64,000 nt of DNA. Origin: Pseudomonadota bacterium. GTDB lineage: Bacteria; Myxococcota_A; UBA796; SXON01. A program made the translations under genes and the position numbers. The notes below the pieces were generated by a model, which searched no databases, was not told the DNA's origin, and saw only the letters and a list, made by a program, of their open reading frames with translations. The DNA lies in contig JAUXQH010000160.1 of assembly GCA_030685065.1 (NCBI GenBank), forward strand, positions 20,097 through 84,096, written 5' to 3'. Positions 46,922-55,011 of this stretch are shown piece by piece. Numbering within the stretch: position 1 is the stretch's first letter; each line of letters starts with the position of its first letter.

Positions 46922-47731
46922 TCACAGCCAGGGGGAGCGCGCGTTCCAATCGAGGCGATCGAGCGCGTACCGCTCGATCATGCTGCCCAGCTTCTTCGCG
47001 TAGCGGGGGTCCGTGGCGTAGGTGCCTTGCAGGGCCATCGCGTACCGCGCCGTGTCCTCCGCGACCGCGCGCGCCTTGGCATAATGCCGGCTGTTCGCCA
47101 GGATTCGCGCATGGTCGTCCAGCGCCTCACCCACGTCGTGGTAGGCACGGAACGCCGCCATCTTGGTGCGACGGTGGCCGTTCTTGTACTCGACGACCCG
47201 CCGCCTGTTGCTGCCGGCGGGGCCCTCCCCCTTGAGGCCGAAAAGATTGAACGAGGGCGCAGACTTACCCCAATTACTCTCGAGGATGGCCTGGGCCACC
47301 GTGATCGAGGCCGGCACCCCGAGCGACCAGTCCGACCAGGCCGCCCCCGCGGCGACCGAGGCCACGAAGTCTCCGCGAAATCCTTGGGGAATCACGAGGT
47401 CGGCCATCGTGAGCCGCGTGCGGAGGGCCACCATCTCTCGCGCCAGGGCGCCGCGGGTGTCCGCATCCAGCGGATCGAGCTCCAACGTCCCGAGATCCAA
47501 CGACCTCCGCTGGTGCAGATCTGTCAACAACTCGTCAACAAGCGTCACGGCCTCGATGGGGGCCGTCTCGGCGAGCGCTTTTGCCCGCTCCAACCGTGCC
47601 CGCACCCGCGCGCCGGCGCCGCGGAGGGAGAGACCATCCACCTGCGCCTCGTGAGGCGAGGCCTGCCGCATGTCGTGGAACATCCAGCAGATCAGGAGGG
47701 TCAACCCGGCAATTGGACGGAAGAACTTCAG
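46922..47731 (-). CDS. GH73-type glucosaminidase (FlgJ C-terminal-like)
   Basis: The C-terminal ~150 residues match peptidoglycan glucosaminidases: GVPASITVAQAILESNWGKS with the catalytic Glu, FNLFGLKGEG, AFRAYHDVGEALDDHARIL and TYATDPRYAKKLGSMIE. A hydrophobic segment (FFRPIAGLTLLICWMF) near the N-terminus would act as signal or anchor. The start is uncertain: a CTG at 47731 with GGAG at 4 nt keeps that segment, a TTG at 47704 keeps part of it, and the first ATG (47683) loses it. It cleaves the glycan backbone of the cell wall. Confidence 0.8.
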   Translation of the reverse strand: MKFFRPIAGLTLLICWMFHDMRQASPHEAQVDGLSLRGAGARVRARLERAKALAETAPIEAVTLVDELLTDLHQRRSLDLGTLELDPLDADTRGALAREMVALRTRLTMADLVIPQGFRGDFVASVAAGAAWSDWSLGVPASITVAQAILESNWGKSAPSFNLFGLKGEGPAGSNRRRVVEYKNGHRRTKMAAFRAYHDVGEALDDHARILANSRHYAKARAVAEDTARYAMALQGTYATDPRYAKKLGSMIERYALDRLDWNARSPWL

Positions 47732-47797
47732 CGTGGCTCCAGCTCGAGCTTGGGGTGGACGGCGATGGTAATCAAACTGAAGCAGGAGGGGAAGGGT

Positions 47798-47809
47798 TTG
47801 ACGTGTCAA
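47798..47809. promoter_or_regulatory. Palindrome TTGAC-GT-GTCAA in a divergent intergenic region
   Basis: The 211-bp gap between the glucosaminidase gene and the rightward isomerase-like gene (47732-47942) is visibly less GC-rich than its surroundings. It carries this perfect 5+5-bp inverted repeat, which could be an operator for either gene. No convincing -10 element was found for either direction. Confidence 0.35.
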
Positions 47810-47942
47810 CTGTAAGAGTCGAAAGAGCCTGATGTATGGGCCCGGTACGCTTGGGCGGCGCGGCCGGCGACGCGGTAGACGCCGCCTTGGATGCCGCGTT
47901 AGTCGATGACACCGCCGAGGCTCCGTCTCCCATGCTCCAGCC

Positions 47943-48569
47943 GTGAAGACCCTGTCCACACCAACAGTCCCTCCCAAGACTGCCCTTACGAAGACAGTGT
48001 CACTCTGGTTCGACTACTCGTGCCCTTACGCCTACCTCGCATCCACGCAGGTAGAGGCGCTCTGCGCGCGCGCCGGGGCGAACCTCGTCTGGAAGCCGAT
48101 GTTGCTCGGCGGCGTGTTTGCGGCCCATGCAACCCCGCAAAACCTCGCGGGAACGCTCTCCCCCGCGAAGGCCCGCCACATGCACGCCGACCTCGCTCGT
48201 TGGGCGGATCTGTTCGGAATCCCGCTCGTGATGCCGTTCGAGCACCCGCGTCGCACGGTGTCCGCCCTGCGCGCGACGCTCGCGCACGCGTGTGATCCCG
48301 CGATCATCCATGCCTTCTACCGCGCCTATTGGGTCGATGGGCGCGCGATCGAGGACGACGCGGTGGTGCGCGAGATCGCGGGAAAGGTCGACCTCTCGGC
48401 GCATCGGGAGGACCTCCGCGCCCGCACGGACGCGGCGATCGCGCTCGGGATCTTCGGCGCACCCACCTTCCAGGTCGGGGACAACCTCTGGTGGGGCCAG
48501 GACCGCATGGCCCTGGTCGAGCACCACCTCGTCGCAACGAATCCGGTAGAAAGGGCCCTCCCCTCATGA
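47943..48569 (+). CDS. HCCA-isomerase/DsbA-fold protein with Cys at the active-site position
   Basis: The 208-residue protein belongs to the thioredoxin-fold group of 2-hydroxychromene-2-carboxylate isomerases and kappa GSTs: SLWFDYSCPYAYLAS at the N-terminus, a helical insertion, and the cis-Pro loop LGIFGAPTFQVGDNLWWGQDR. Where the family usually has Ser-Pro-Tyr, this copy has Cys-Pro-Tyr. It was read from GTG 47943; a second GTG at 47997 is also possible and gives a more typical N-terminus. It overlaps the next gene, a paralogue, by 4 bp. Glutathione-dependent isomerase or redox activity is inferred. Confidence 0.8.
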   Translation: MKTLSTPTVPPKTALTKTVSLWFDYSCPYAYLASTQVEALCARAGANLVWKPMLLGGVFAAHATPQNLAGTLSPAKARHMHADLARWADLFGIPLVMPFEHPRRTVSALRATLAHACDPAIIHAFYRAYWVDGRAIEDDAVVREIAGKVDLSAHREDLRARTDAAIALGIFGAPTFQVGDNLWWGQDRMALVEHHLVATNPVERALPS

Positions 48570-49141
48570 TCCTCGACTTCTGGTTCGACTTCTCCTCGCC
48601 GTACGCCTACCTCGCCTCCACACAAATCGAGGGCATCGCCTCCCGCACGGGCGCGACGCTTCGGTGGCGGCCGATGCTGCTCGGCGCGGTGTTCAAGGAG
48701 GTGGGGCAGGTGCAGGTGCCGCTGCTCGCGGCGAGCGAAGCCAAGCAGCGCCATTACGGGGTGGACATCGTGCGCTGGGCCGCCTGGTGGGACGTTCCCT
48801 TCCGCTTCCCCGCCGCCTTCCCGATCCGGAGCCTGCTGCCGCTGCGGACCTTCCTCGCGCAGCCCGATCCCGCCTTCGCCCGCGCCGTGTTCCACGCCGC
48901 CTGGGCCAAGGAGCGCGACATCACGGACCCCGCCGTGCTCCGCGCCTGCGGGGCCTCCGCGGAGGCGCTCGAAGCCGCACCCACGATGAAGCAGGCCCTC
49001 ATCGACCAGACCGGGCAGGCCGTGGCCGCCGGCGTGTTTGGCGCGCCCACCTGCATCGTGGACGACACGTGGCTGTTCTGGGGCCAGGACCGCCTGGACA
49101 TGGTGGAGAAGTGCCTGGGCGGCTGGGTGCCTCCCGCCTGA
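48566..49141 (+). CDS. HCCA-isomerase/DsbA-fold protein (kappa-GST group)
   Basis: The 191-residue paralogue of the preceding gene has the usual FWFDFSSPYAYLAS with Ser at the active position, and GVFGAPTCIVDDTWLFWGQDR with the cis-Pro. The ATG lies in an ATGA overlap with the stop of the first copy, so both are made together and may form a heterodimer. Family members isomerise aromatic-ring degradation intermediates or conjugate glutathione; the substrate here is unknown. Confidence 0.85.
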   Translation: MILDFWFDFSSPYAYLASTQIEGIASRTGATLRWRPMLLGAVFKEVGQVQVPLLAASEAKQRHYGVDIVRWAAWWDVPFRFPAAFPIRSLLPLRTFLAQPDPAFARAVFHAAWAKERDITDPAVLRACGASAEALEAAPTMKQALIDQTGQAVAAGVFGAPTCIVDDTWLFWGQDRLDMVEKCLGGWVPPA

Positions 49142-49144
49142 GGG

Positions 49145-50164
49145 CTACTCCCCCGCGGCCAACATCTTCAACCCGAGCTCCGCCGCGCGGTCCTCCAGCG
49201 CGCCCAGGAGCCGCCCGATGGAGGCGCGGAGGCTCGGATGCGCGAGCGAGGCCAGGGCCTCCTCCAGCGCGAACCAGCGCACGGCGTCGATGCCCTCGGC
49301 GGTCGCGGGGTCGAACGCGCCGACCTCCGCCGAAGCCTCGAGCACGTAGAGGTAGATGGTCTTGAGCCGCGGGGATCCGTCCGGCGTGCAGAACCCGTAC
49401 CGGATCGTGCCGAGCTCGCCGCGAACCTCGATCGGCGCGCGCACCCCCATCTCCTCGCACACCTCGCGCACGGCAGTCTGCTGCGGGGCCTCGCCCGGCT
49501 CGATCTTGCCCTTCGCGACCTCCCACGTGGAGCCGCCGCGGCGGCAGACGCGGATGAGCGCGATGCGGGGCACGCCCGTGCTCCAGTCCACCAGGAAGCC
49601 GCCCGCCGAGGCCTGCTCCGCGAAGCCCTCGCGGAGGTTCAGCACGTGGCGGATCGGGACGCTCCGCGTCACGAAGTGGCCGGTGCGCGTGCGCTCGAAC
49701 TGCACGCCGTCGCGCCGGGCGCGCGCGGCATCGACGTAGAGGACCACCGGATCCTCCCATTGCCGGTGCGCAACCCGCCAGGCATGCCCCTCCCCGCGCG
49801 CCAATTGCACGGGTGCACCGCCGGGATCGACGAGCTGGCCCGACTCGACGAACCCCTCGACCCGCGAGCGGGGCGACGCGTGGTACAGGATGTCGGGGCC
49901 GCAGGTGGGGGAACGGGCCCAGCTGCAGGAGCCCATCCGTAGCCGGCCCTCACGCACCTCGAACCGCCCGCCGCCGAAGCGCGAAGCGGTCATCAGGATC
50001 TCCTCCTCACTCACGGTGCGCCGGATCACGCGGCTGGTCGCCGCGGCGACGGAAGACGCATGAAACCACCCGTCCTCGTCCGCTGAAAGCCCAACGGCGT
50101 CCGAGCCGTGGCGGAGGAGGTAGGACAGCGTCTTGCTGAGCCGGATGAAGTCGAGGCCCGCCAA
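49145..50164 (-). CDS. KptA/Tpt1 RNA 2'-phosphotransferase fused to a Nudix hydrolase
   Basis: The 339-residue protein joins two domains. Residues ~5-180 match KptA: RLSKTLSYLLRHGSD (Arg18, His19), DILYHASPRSRVEGF, and RVAHRQWEDPVVLYVDAA (Arg134), ending FVTRSVPIRHVLNL. The canonical QGHS is degenerate (RMGSCSW). Residues ~188-325 are a Nudix domain with a full box G219-E225-REVCEEMG-V241. KptA removes a 2'-phosphate from RNA using NAD+ and yields ADP-ribose 1''-2''-cyclic phosphate; a fused Nudix enzyme could degrade ADP-ribose-type products. A TTG start with GGAG 5 nt upstream is proposed. It is convergent with the isomerase pair. Confidence 0.88.
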   Translation of the reverse strand: MAGLDFIRLSKTLSYLLRHGSDAVGLSADEDGWFHASSVAAATSRVIRRTVSEEEILMTASRFGGGRFEVREGRLRMGSCSWARSPTCGPDILYHASPRSRVEGFVESGQLVDPGGAPVQLARGEGHAWRVAHRQWEDPVVLYVDAARARRDGVQFERTRTGHFVTRSVPIRHVLNLREGFAEQASAGGFLVDWSTGVPRIALIRVCRRGGSTWEVAKGKIEPGEAPQQTAVREVCEEMGVRAPIEVRGELGTIRYGFCTPDGSPRLKTIYLYVLEASAEVGAFDPATAEGIDAVRWFALEEALASLAHPSLRASIGRLLGALEDRAAELGLKMLAAGE

Positions 50165-50189
50165 CGGGGCTCCGTGCAGAGTGCATTGT

Positions 50190-50219
50190 ATTGTTTGCCG
50201 CGGGACCAGGACGTGTCAA
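50190..50219 (-). promoter_or_regulatory. Candidate sigma70-type promoter for the KptA-Nudix gene
   Basis: Read leftward, TTGACA (50219-50214) is a perfect -35 and AACAAT (50195-50190) a 4-of-6 -10, 18 bp apart. Overlapping TACAAT at 50190-50185 is a better -10 match but 23 bp away. Transcription would start about 20 nt before the TTG start codon. Confidence 0.5.
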
Positions 50220-50310
50220 GAGAGGACATGCCGGATCGTGACCACTCGGGCCTTGATCCTGCAATTCCAAGGAGAGCTCGCGGGAGAGCCCCTGGAGCGG
50301 CCGGGCGGCG

Positions 50311-51321
50311 CTACATCGGCGGATCGACCAGGTCACGCCACAGGCGATCGGCCCGCTCGGCGGCGATGCTCACGTGCGAGCAGAACCAGCTCCACCGGCC
50401 GAGGCGATCGTCCGGCGGCGGGTCGGAGGTGAGCTCGACCGGGTGGTTCGCGCTGGCGGTGAACTTCCCGCCGAGGAAGCGGTAGGTTTCCAGGAGCCCC
50501 GCCTGCGCCTGGGGGTTTCCCTGGGTGGCGCCGAGGGCGCGACCCAGCCCGAACGCCACCGCGTCGGCCGCGGGCGACAAGGGCGGGAGCATGCTCTGCG
50601 GCGGGAGGAGCGAGAGGTGCGCGCCGAGCTCGGAGAGCGCGTCGATCCAGGCGCGGTCCCCGTCGACCGCGGCGATCTCCTCCGCGGCGCGCACGAAGGC
50701 CTGCACCTCTTCGCGGAGCGCCGGCGCGAGGCGCGCGAGGGTGGTGGCGAGCGACACGCCCGCCTCCTCGTCGAAGTCCCCTCCCAGGTAGGCGGTGACG
50801 GGCGCTCCGCGGTCGCCGGTGAGGGCACGGCCGGCACGGAGCGCCAAGGCGATCCGCGTCAGCGGGGGCACCGGGGCGCCGAAGAGCACGTCGAGCACCG
50901 CGGGCTCGGCGGCGAAGCCCAGCACCTCGGCCGCGTGGAGAAACGTCCGCACTTGCGCGCGGACGACGCTCCGCGGATCGCGCCGATACCGCACGAAGGC
51001 GCGCGTGGCGGGGTGAACCCCCTGCCCCGAGCGATCGACGAGGAACCAGTCCGAGCGGCCATCCGCCGTGAGGCTCACCGCGAGCGGCGCCCCCGCCGGG
51101 CCGGGAACCACCACGAGGGCCCCGCTTCCGTACTCCCGCCCCACGCCGCACGAAGCGAGCGGCGCGCTGTGGAGGATGGCCGGCCCCTCGACCACGCCGA
51201 TGTCGCCGGGGTCTCCCACGATCTCGACCTTCACGCGCTGCCCGAAGCTGCGCGCGCGCGACAGGAGCAGGATCCCCGCGACCATCGTGGCGGGGCTCGT
51301 ACCTTTCAGCGCGATGTTCAT
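50311..51321 (-). CDS. Protein of unknown function
   Basis: The 336-residue protein starts MNIALKGTSPATMVAGILLLSRARS. No signal peptide, TM helix or known motif was found; it contains many Arg/Ala/Leu helices and a central LRAGRALTGDRGAPVTAYLG. Its ATG overlaps the stop of the upstream membrane-protein gene (ATGA), so the two are translated together. The N-terminal half has a beta-rich stretch (GALVVVPGPAGAPLAVSL). The 146-bp gap to the next gene (50165-50310) has the KptA promoter. Confidence 0.62.
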   Translation of the reverse strand: MNIALKGTSPATMVAGILLLSRARSFGQRVKVEIVGDPGDIGVVEGPAILHSAPLASCGVGREYGSGALVVVPGPAGAPLAVSLTADGRSDWFLVDRSGQGVHPATRAFVRYRRDPRSVVRAQVRTFLHAAEVLGFAAEPAVLDVLFGAPVPPLTRIALALRAGRALTGDRGAPVTAYLGGDFDEEAGVSLATTLARLAPALREEVQAFVRAAEEIAAVDGDRAWIDALSELGAHLSLLPPQSMLPPLSPAADAVAFGLGRALGATQGNPQAQAGLLETYRFLGGKFTASANHPVELTSDPPPDDRLGRWSWFCSHVSIAAERADRLWRDLVDPPM

Positions 51322-52193
51322 TCGACCTCCCGTTCGGCGTCCCGGCGACGGAGCGCGTGCCGCGCGAGATGAAACGGCCCGAGGAGGGGGGTCGCGCTGG
51401 CGAGGACCGCCCACGCGCCGATCCACCAGCCGGCTCCCACGGCGAGGATCACCGCGAGCGCGCTACCGAGCCCCATCATACCCAACCCCACGTCCCGGAC
51501 CCGCCGCGGCGGGTCCCAACCCTTGAGCATGAGGGCGGCCACCGCGTCGGTTTCCAGCCCCTCGCGCCACCGCGCGAAGCGGGCGGCCTGGTGCACGAGC
51601 GTGAGCCCGCCGAGGAGCGACGCGCTCGACACGAGCATCAACACGAGCAGGAGCGCCGGACGATCCTTCTGCTCCAGCATCACCATGAGGCCGCCCCAGT
51701 CGAGGATCCCCAGGGCGAAGAACCACAACACCACGTCGTCGGTGGCGAGGCGCGCCCACCGCGAGAGCACGGGCGGACGCTTGCCCCCGGGCACGTCCCC
51801 CGCGGCGCGCGAGCGCGTGGCGCCCCGGCCCTGGATGTACTCGATGTTCTCGGGATGAAAGCGCACAGCCACCAGCCCCGTGGGCGACACCCCCTCGGGG
51901 AGCCAGTGCATGAGCTCCGCGCGCCGGGGCTCGCCGTTCACCGGGCGCCCGACGACGGCGCGACCGCTGGAGCGCACCATCCAGTCTCCCTCGCGGTCCT
52001 CGGCGAGGATGGACACGGACGTGTCGTCCAGCAGCCGCCGCTCCGTGGCCCCGCCCCGGGAGATCAACAAAAAAAGCTGCTTGGAGAGCGGCGCGACGTG
52101 CACGTCCGCGGGGGAGGCATCGTCACCCACGGTGAGCTTCACCCGGAGATGGGTGGACAGGCGCTCCAGCACCTCGTCGGGGAGCTCCGCCAC
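51318..52193 (-). CDS. Membrane protein of unknown function
   Basis: The 291-residue protein has a soluble N-terminal half of about 150 residues and then four hydrophobic helices (for example VVLWFFALGILDWGGLMVML and ALAVILAVGAGWWIGAWAVL). The GTG start has GGAG 4 nt upstream. It overlaps the following gene by 4 bp. No family recognised; inner-membrane location inferred. Confidence 0.65.
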   Translation of the reverse strand: MAELPDEVLERLSTHLRVKLTVGDDASPADVHVAPLSKQLFLLISRGGATERRLLDDTSVSILAEDREGDWMVRSSGRAVVGRPVNGEPRRAELMHWLPEGVSPTGLVAVRFHPENIEYIQGRGATRSRAAGDVPGGKRPPVLSRWARLATDDVVLWFFALGILDWGGLMVMLEQKDRPALLLVLMLVSSASLLGGLTLVHQAARFARWREGLETDAVAALMLKGWDPPRRVRDVGLGMMGLGSALAVILAVGAGWWIGAWAVLASATPLLGPFHLARHALRRRDAEREVE

Positions 52194-52310
52194 GCTACTC
52201 CTACGCCCGCCCTCCTATCGCGCCGAGCCCGACGGCGAGCAGCCCGCGGCGGACCGCGCGGATCGCGGCACCTGAGGAGCCGCGTGAATAGGAGGGACGC
52301 CGGAGGCGTT

Positions 52311-53627
52311 GTGCCGGTGATGTGGTACGCACTCGTGGCCCAGGCGGCCGCCCAGGCTCCCCCCCCGCTCTCGCCCGACGCGCGGTTCGCCGTGGCGCTC
52401 TTCTGCAACCCCACGTGCGGGATCGAGGTGATCGACGCGCTCGATGATGGGTTGTCGTCGATCGCGGCCAAGAACGGCTTTCCCGACTCCGCGACGAAGC
52501 CGCTCCGGGTGATGGGGATGGCCGGCACCGACTTCGGCATCCCCGACCTCGCCTTCGTCGAGCTCTATGGCGTGGGAGTCGACCGCCCGGAGGCGCTGGG
52601 GAAGTCGGAGGAGGTGCTGCTCGCCTGGTTTGCCACGCCGCGAGAGCGGGCGGGGGAGACACTGGCGGTGGCCCACGCAGCCTTTGGCGCCGCCGCAAAG
52701 ATGAGCGGCGGATGGGTCGAGGATCTCGACACCCAGCGGCTGTACGGCGCGGACGCATGGAAAGCGCTGGACCCCGCCGGCCCCATCACGGACTGGTTCG
52801 TGGTGGACGCGGCCCTCCAGGATCCCGACAAGGAGGGCGGCAGCCTGCGCCTGGTGACCCGCGGCTTGCGACGCTACGGGGACTTCGAGCTCGTCGTCGA
52901 CAACGTGGCGCCCGAGGCGGGGGGCGACGTGTCGATCGTCGTGAACGCCCTCGCCGAGGCCCTGCGCGCGCGCTCGAACGTGCCCTTCGACATCGCCCTG
53001 GACACGCCTGAGGTGCGCGGCTCCGCCAGCCTCCGCAGCGCCGCGCGCCGCGAGGACGACCCGGAGGATCCCCTCCTGCGTGTCACGTTCGAGGGCGAGA
53101 TCACGGTCCCGGCGGCCGAGGCGACGCCCTCGCCGACCGAGCCTCCGGCACCCGCGCTGGTGACGGACGGTGCGCCGGCGGCGTCCCCGTCGTCCCCTGC
53201 CCCGCCGACGCCCGAGGATGCGCCGTCCGCAGCCCCGGCCACCCAGGGGGCCGCGGCCGGAGTCGCAGCCGGTGGCATGCTCGCGCCGACCGGCCCGACG
53301 AGCCTCGAGGACGCGCAGCGCCTCGCGTTCGACCGCTTCACCCATGTGGTCCGCCCCGCCTTTCTCTCGGGCCTCCCGAGCGCGGAGAAGGTGGCGATCA
53401 AGGCGCCGTTCCCCACCCGCAAGGGCGGCCTAGAGTACATGTGGGTCGAGCTTACGTCCGTGCGAGGCGACGAACTCTCGGGTACGCTCCTGAACGAGCC
53501 CGTCGACGTGGACGGGCTGCGGAAGGGCGATCCCATCACCCTGCGTCAGGGCGAAATGTTCGACTATGTCTGGAAAAAGAGCGACGGCTCGCGTGAAGGC
53601 AACACGACGGCGGCGCTCCTCCGGTAG
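52311..53627 (+). CDS. DUF2314-domain protein, probably exported
   Basis: The ~438-residue protein ends in a DUF2314-like domain (residues ~340-420): FPTRKGGLEYMWVELTSV, LSGTLLNEPVDVDGLRKGD and a DYVWKK motif match the family well. The N-terminus (WYALVAQAAAQAPPPLSP) is a weak signal peptide. A Pro/Ala-rich linker (~285-330) separates an uncharacterised N-terminal region from DUF2314. The GTG start is chosen because GGAGG lies 4 nt upstream; an ATG three codons later (52320) is the alternative. DUF2314 has no defined biochemical activity. Confidence 0.72.
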   Translation: MPVMWYALVAQAAAQAPPPLSPDARFAVALFCNPTCGIEVIDALDDGLSSIAAKNGFPDSATKPLRVMGMAGTDFGIPDLAFVELYGVGVDRPEALGKSEEVLLAWFATPRERAGETLAVAHAAFGAAAKMSGGWVEDLDTQRLYGADAWKALDPAGPITDWFVVDAALQDPDKEGGSLRLVTRGLRRYGDFELVVDNVAPEAGGDVSIVVNALAEALRARSNVPFDIALDTPEVRGSASLRSAARREDDPEDPLLRVTFEGEITVPAAEATPSPTEPPAPALVTDGAPAASPSSPAPPTPEDAPSAAPATQGAAAGVAAGGMLAPTGPTSLEDAQRLAFDRFTHVVRPAFLSGLPSAEKVAIKAPFPTRKGGLEYMWVELTSVRGDELSGTLLNEPVDVDGLRKGDPITLRQGEMFDYVWKKSDGSREGNTTAALLR

Positions 53628-53638
53628 TCGGGGGCCCC

Positions 53639-54352
53639 CTACCCCCGGAGCCGCCCGGCGAGGAACGCCAGCGGCGCGCACGTGAGGCCGCTCCAGACCA
53701 CCACCGCCAGCGTGCGGCCGAGGATCCCGCGCGCCGCGAGGTCGGCGCTGACCAACCCTCCGCGCACCGTGCCGGGCGCGAGCGCCTCGAGGCCGTAGGC
53801 GGCGGCCGCGAGGAACACCGCCGCCACCAGCGCGGGCCGCCACCACGCCGCGAGATCGATGTCGGAGGGCGCCATCTCCGCGGTGACCGAGTAGCCGAGC
53901 GCGAGCCCGACCCAGAGCTCCCAGCGCGCGGGATCCACGGCGCGGAGCACGGGGAGGATCCCGGCGGGTGACGACGGGAGGCCGGGGATCGCGCACGTCG
54001 CGTGGAGGGTCGCGAGCGCCGCTACCGCCACGAAGACGGGCGCCACGGGCGAGACGAGGTTGGTGAGCCAGGGCCGGGCGACGCCGATCCAGGGCGGCCC
54101 GGGCCGCACGTGCCCCCGTCCCGCCGGGTCGAGGAGCGACACCCGCAGGTCCGCGACGGTGAAGCCCGTGGCCATCATGGCCACGGCGTGCGCGAGCTCG
54201 TGGAGGAGATTCCCGGGCAGCCGGACGAGGTGCTGGATCGTGCCGGCTCCCAGGCGGCCGAGCAGCGGGCGGTGCACGAACGTCGCGATCGCGAGCGACA
54301 CCGCCAACATCAACAGGCTCGCGATGGGTACGCCCCCGACGACGAGGCTCAT
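53639..54352 (-). CDS. M50-like membrane metalloprotease
   Basis: The 237-residue membrane protein has a zinc-binding HELAH motif (His51, Glu52, His55) within a hydrophobic helix and several further TM segments (LVSPVAPVFVAVAALATLH, ALVAAVFLAAAAYGLEAL). This is the pattern of M50B-type, site-2-protease-like intramembrane peptidases, but no clear second metal-ligand motif was seen, so activity is uncertain. It overlaps the methyltransferase gene upstream by 4 bp (ATGA) and is the last gene of the purine cluster. Confidence 0.68.
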   Translation of the reverse strand: MSLVVGGVPIASLLMLAVSLAIATFVHRPLLGRLGAGTIQHLVRLPGNLLHELAHAVAMMATGFTVADLRVSLLDPAGRGHVRPGPPWIGVARPWLTNLVSPVAPVFVAVAALATLHATCAIPGLPSSPAGILPVLRAVDPARWELWVGLALGYSVTAEMAPSDIDLAAWWRPALVAAVFLAAAAYGLEALAPGTVRGGLVSADLAARGILGRTLAVVVWSGLTCAPLAFLAGRLRG

Positions 54353-55011
54353 CGACCGAACAGCGCGTAGGCTGCCCGCAGGTCGAGGGGCTCCTCCACG
54401 AGGGGGCCCCGCCCCTCCGCGACCTCGATCAACACTACCTCCCCGCCCAGGCGTGACCGCCGCGCGAGCGGCAGCCCGACGAGGTCTCGCTCCCGTTCCC
54501 GTCGCGTCACGACACACACTCGGGGCGCGTGCCGGAGGCCCGCCTCGACGAACGCGCGCACGTCCCCGTGGAGCATGGCGCGGGACGCCGCCCGCCAGGG
54601 ATCGGGCGACACGGGCTCGTTCGCGGGAAACCACGGCGGGTTGGTGACCACGAGGTCCGCGCGCGGCCCCGACCACGTGCGCACGTCCGCCTCGATCACG
54701 TCGACGGGGAAATCGGATTCCCCGGCGTTCCGACGGGCGAGGGCGACCCACCGGGGCTCGCGATCCACGCTCGTGACGCGGACGCCGCGGGAGGCGAGGA
54801 GCAGGCCCACCACGCCGCTCCCGCACCCCAGATCGATGGCCGTGGCCACGGGGCCTCCGCCGAGCGCGAAGGCCGCCAGGGCGTACACCTCGACCCCGTA
54901 GCGGTACCCGCGCTTGGGTTGCCACACGATGACGCCGGGGGCGGGGAGATCGCGGGTGAGCGGCGGGAGCTCGGCTTCGTCGATCGGCACGCTCCCGCTC
55001 TCCCGTGTCAC
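54349..55011 (-). CDS. SAM-dependent methyltransferase (TrmN6/PrmC-like)
   Basis: The 220-residue enzyme has the SAM-binding ATAIDLGCGSGVVGLLLAS motif I and a VVTNPPWF motif typical of N6-adenine or glutamine methyltransferases. The N-terminal QPKRGYRYGVEVYALAAFA resembles TrmN6 (YfiC), which methylates A37 of tRNA-Val1. The GTG start overlaps the purD stop (GTGA). Target unproven. Confidence 0.82.
   Translation of the reverse strand: MTRESGSVPIDEAELPPLTRDLPAPGVIVWQPKRGYRYGVEVYALAAFALGGGPVATAIDLGCGSGVVGLLLASRGVRVTSVDREPRWVALARRNAGESDFPVDVIEADVRTWSGPRADLVVTNPPWFPANEPVSPDPWRAASRAMLHGDVRAFVEAGLRHAPRVCVVTRRERERDLVGLPLARRSRLGGEVVLIEVAEGRGPLVEEPLDLRAAYALFGR

Noticed and set aside
47732..47942. Sigma70 promoter for the glucosaminidase gene
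   Set aside because: A perfect TTGACA lies in the palindrome, but no acceptable -10 hexamer is found 16-18 bp further.
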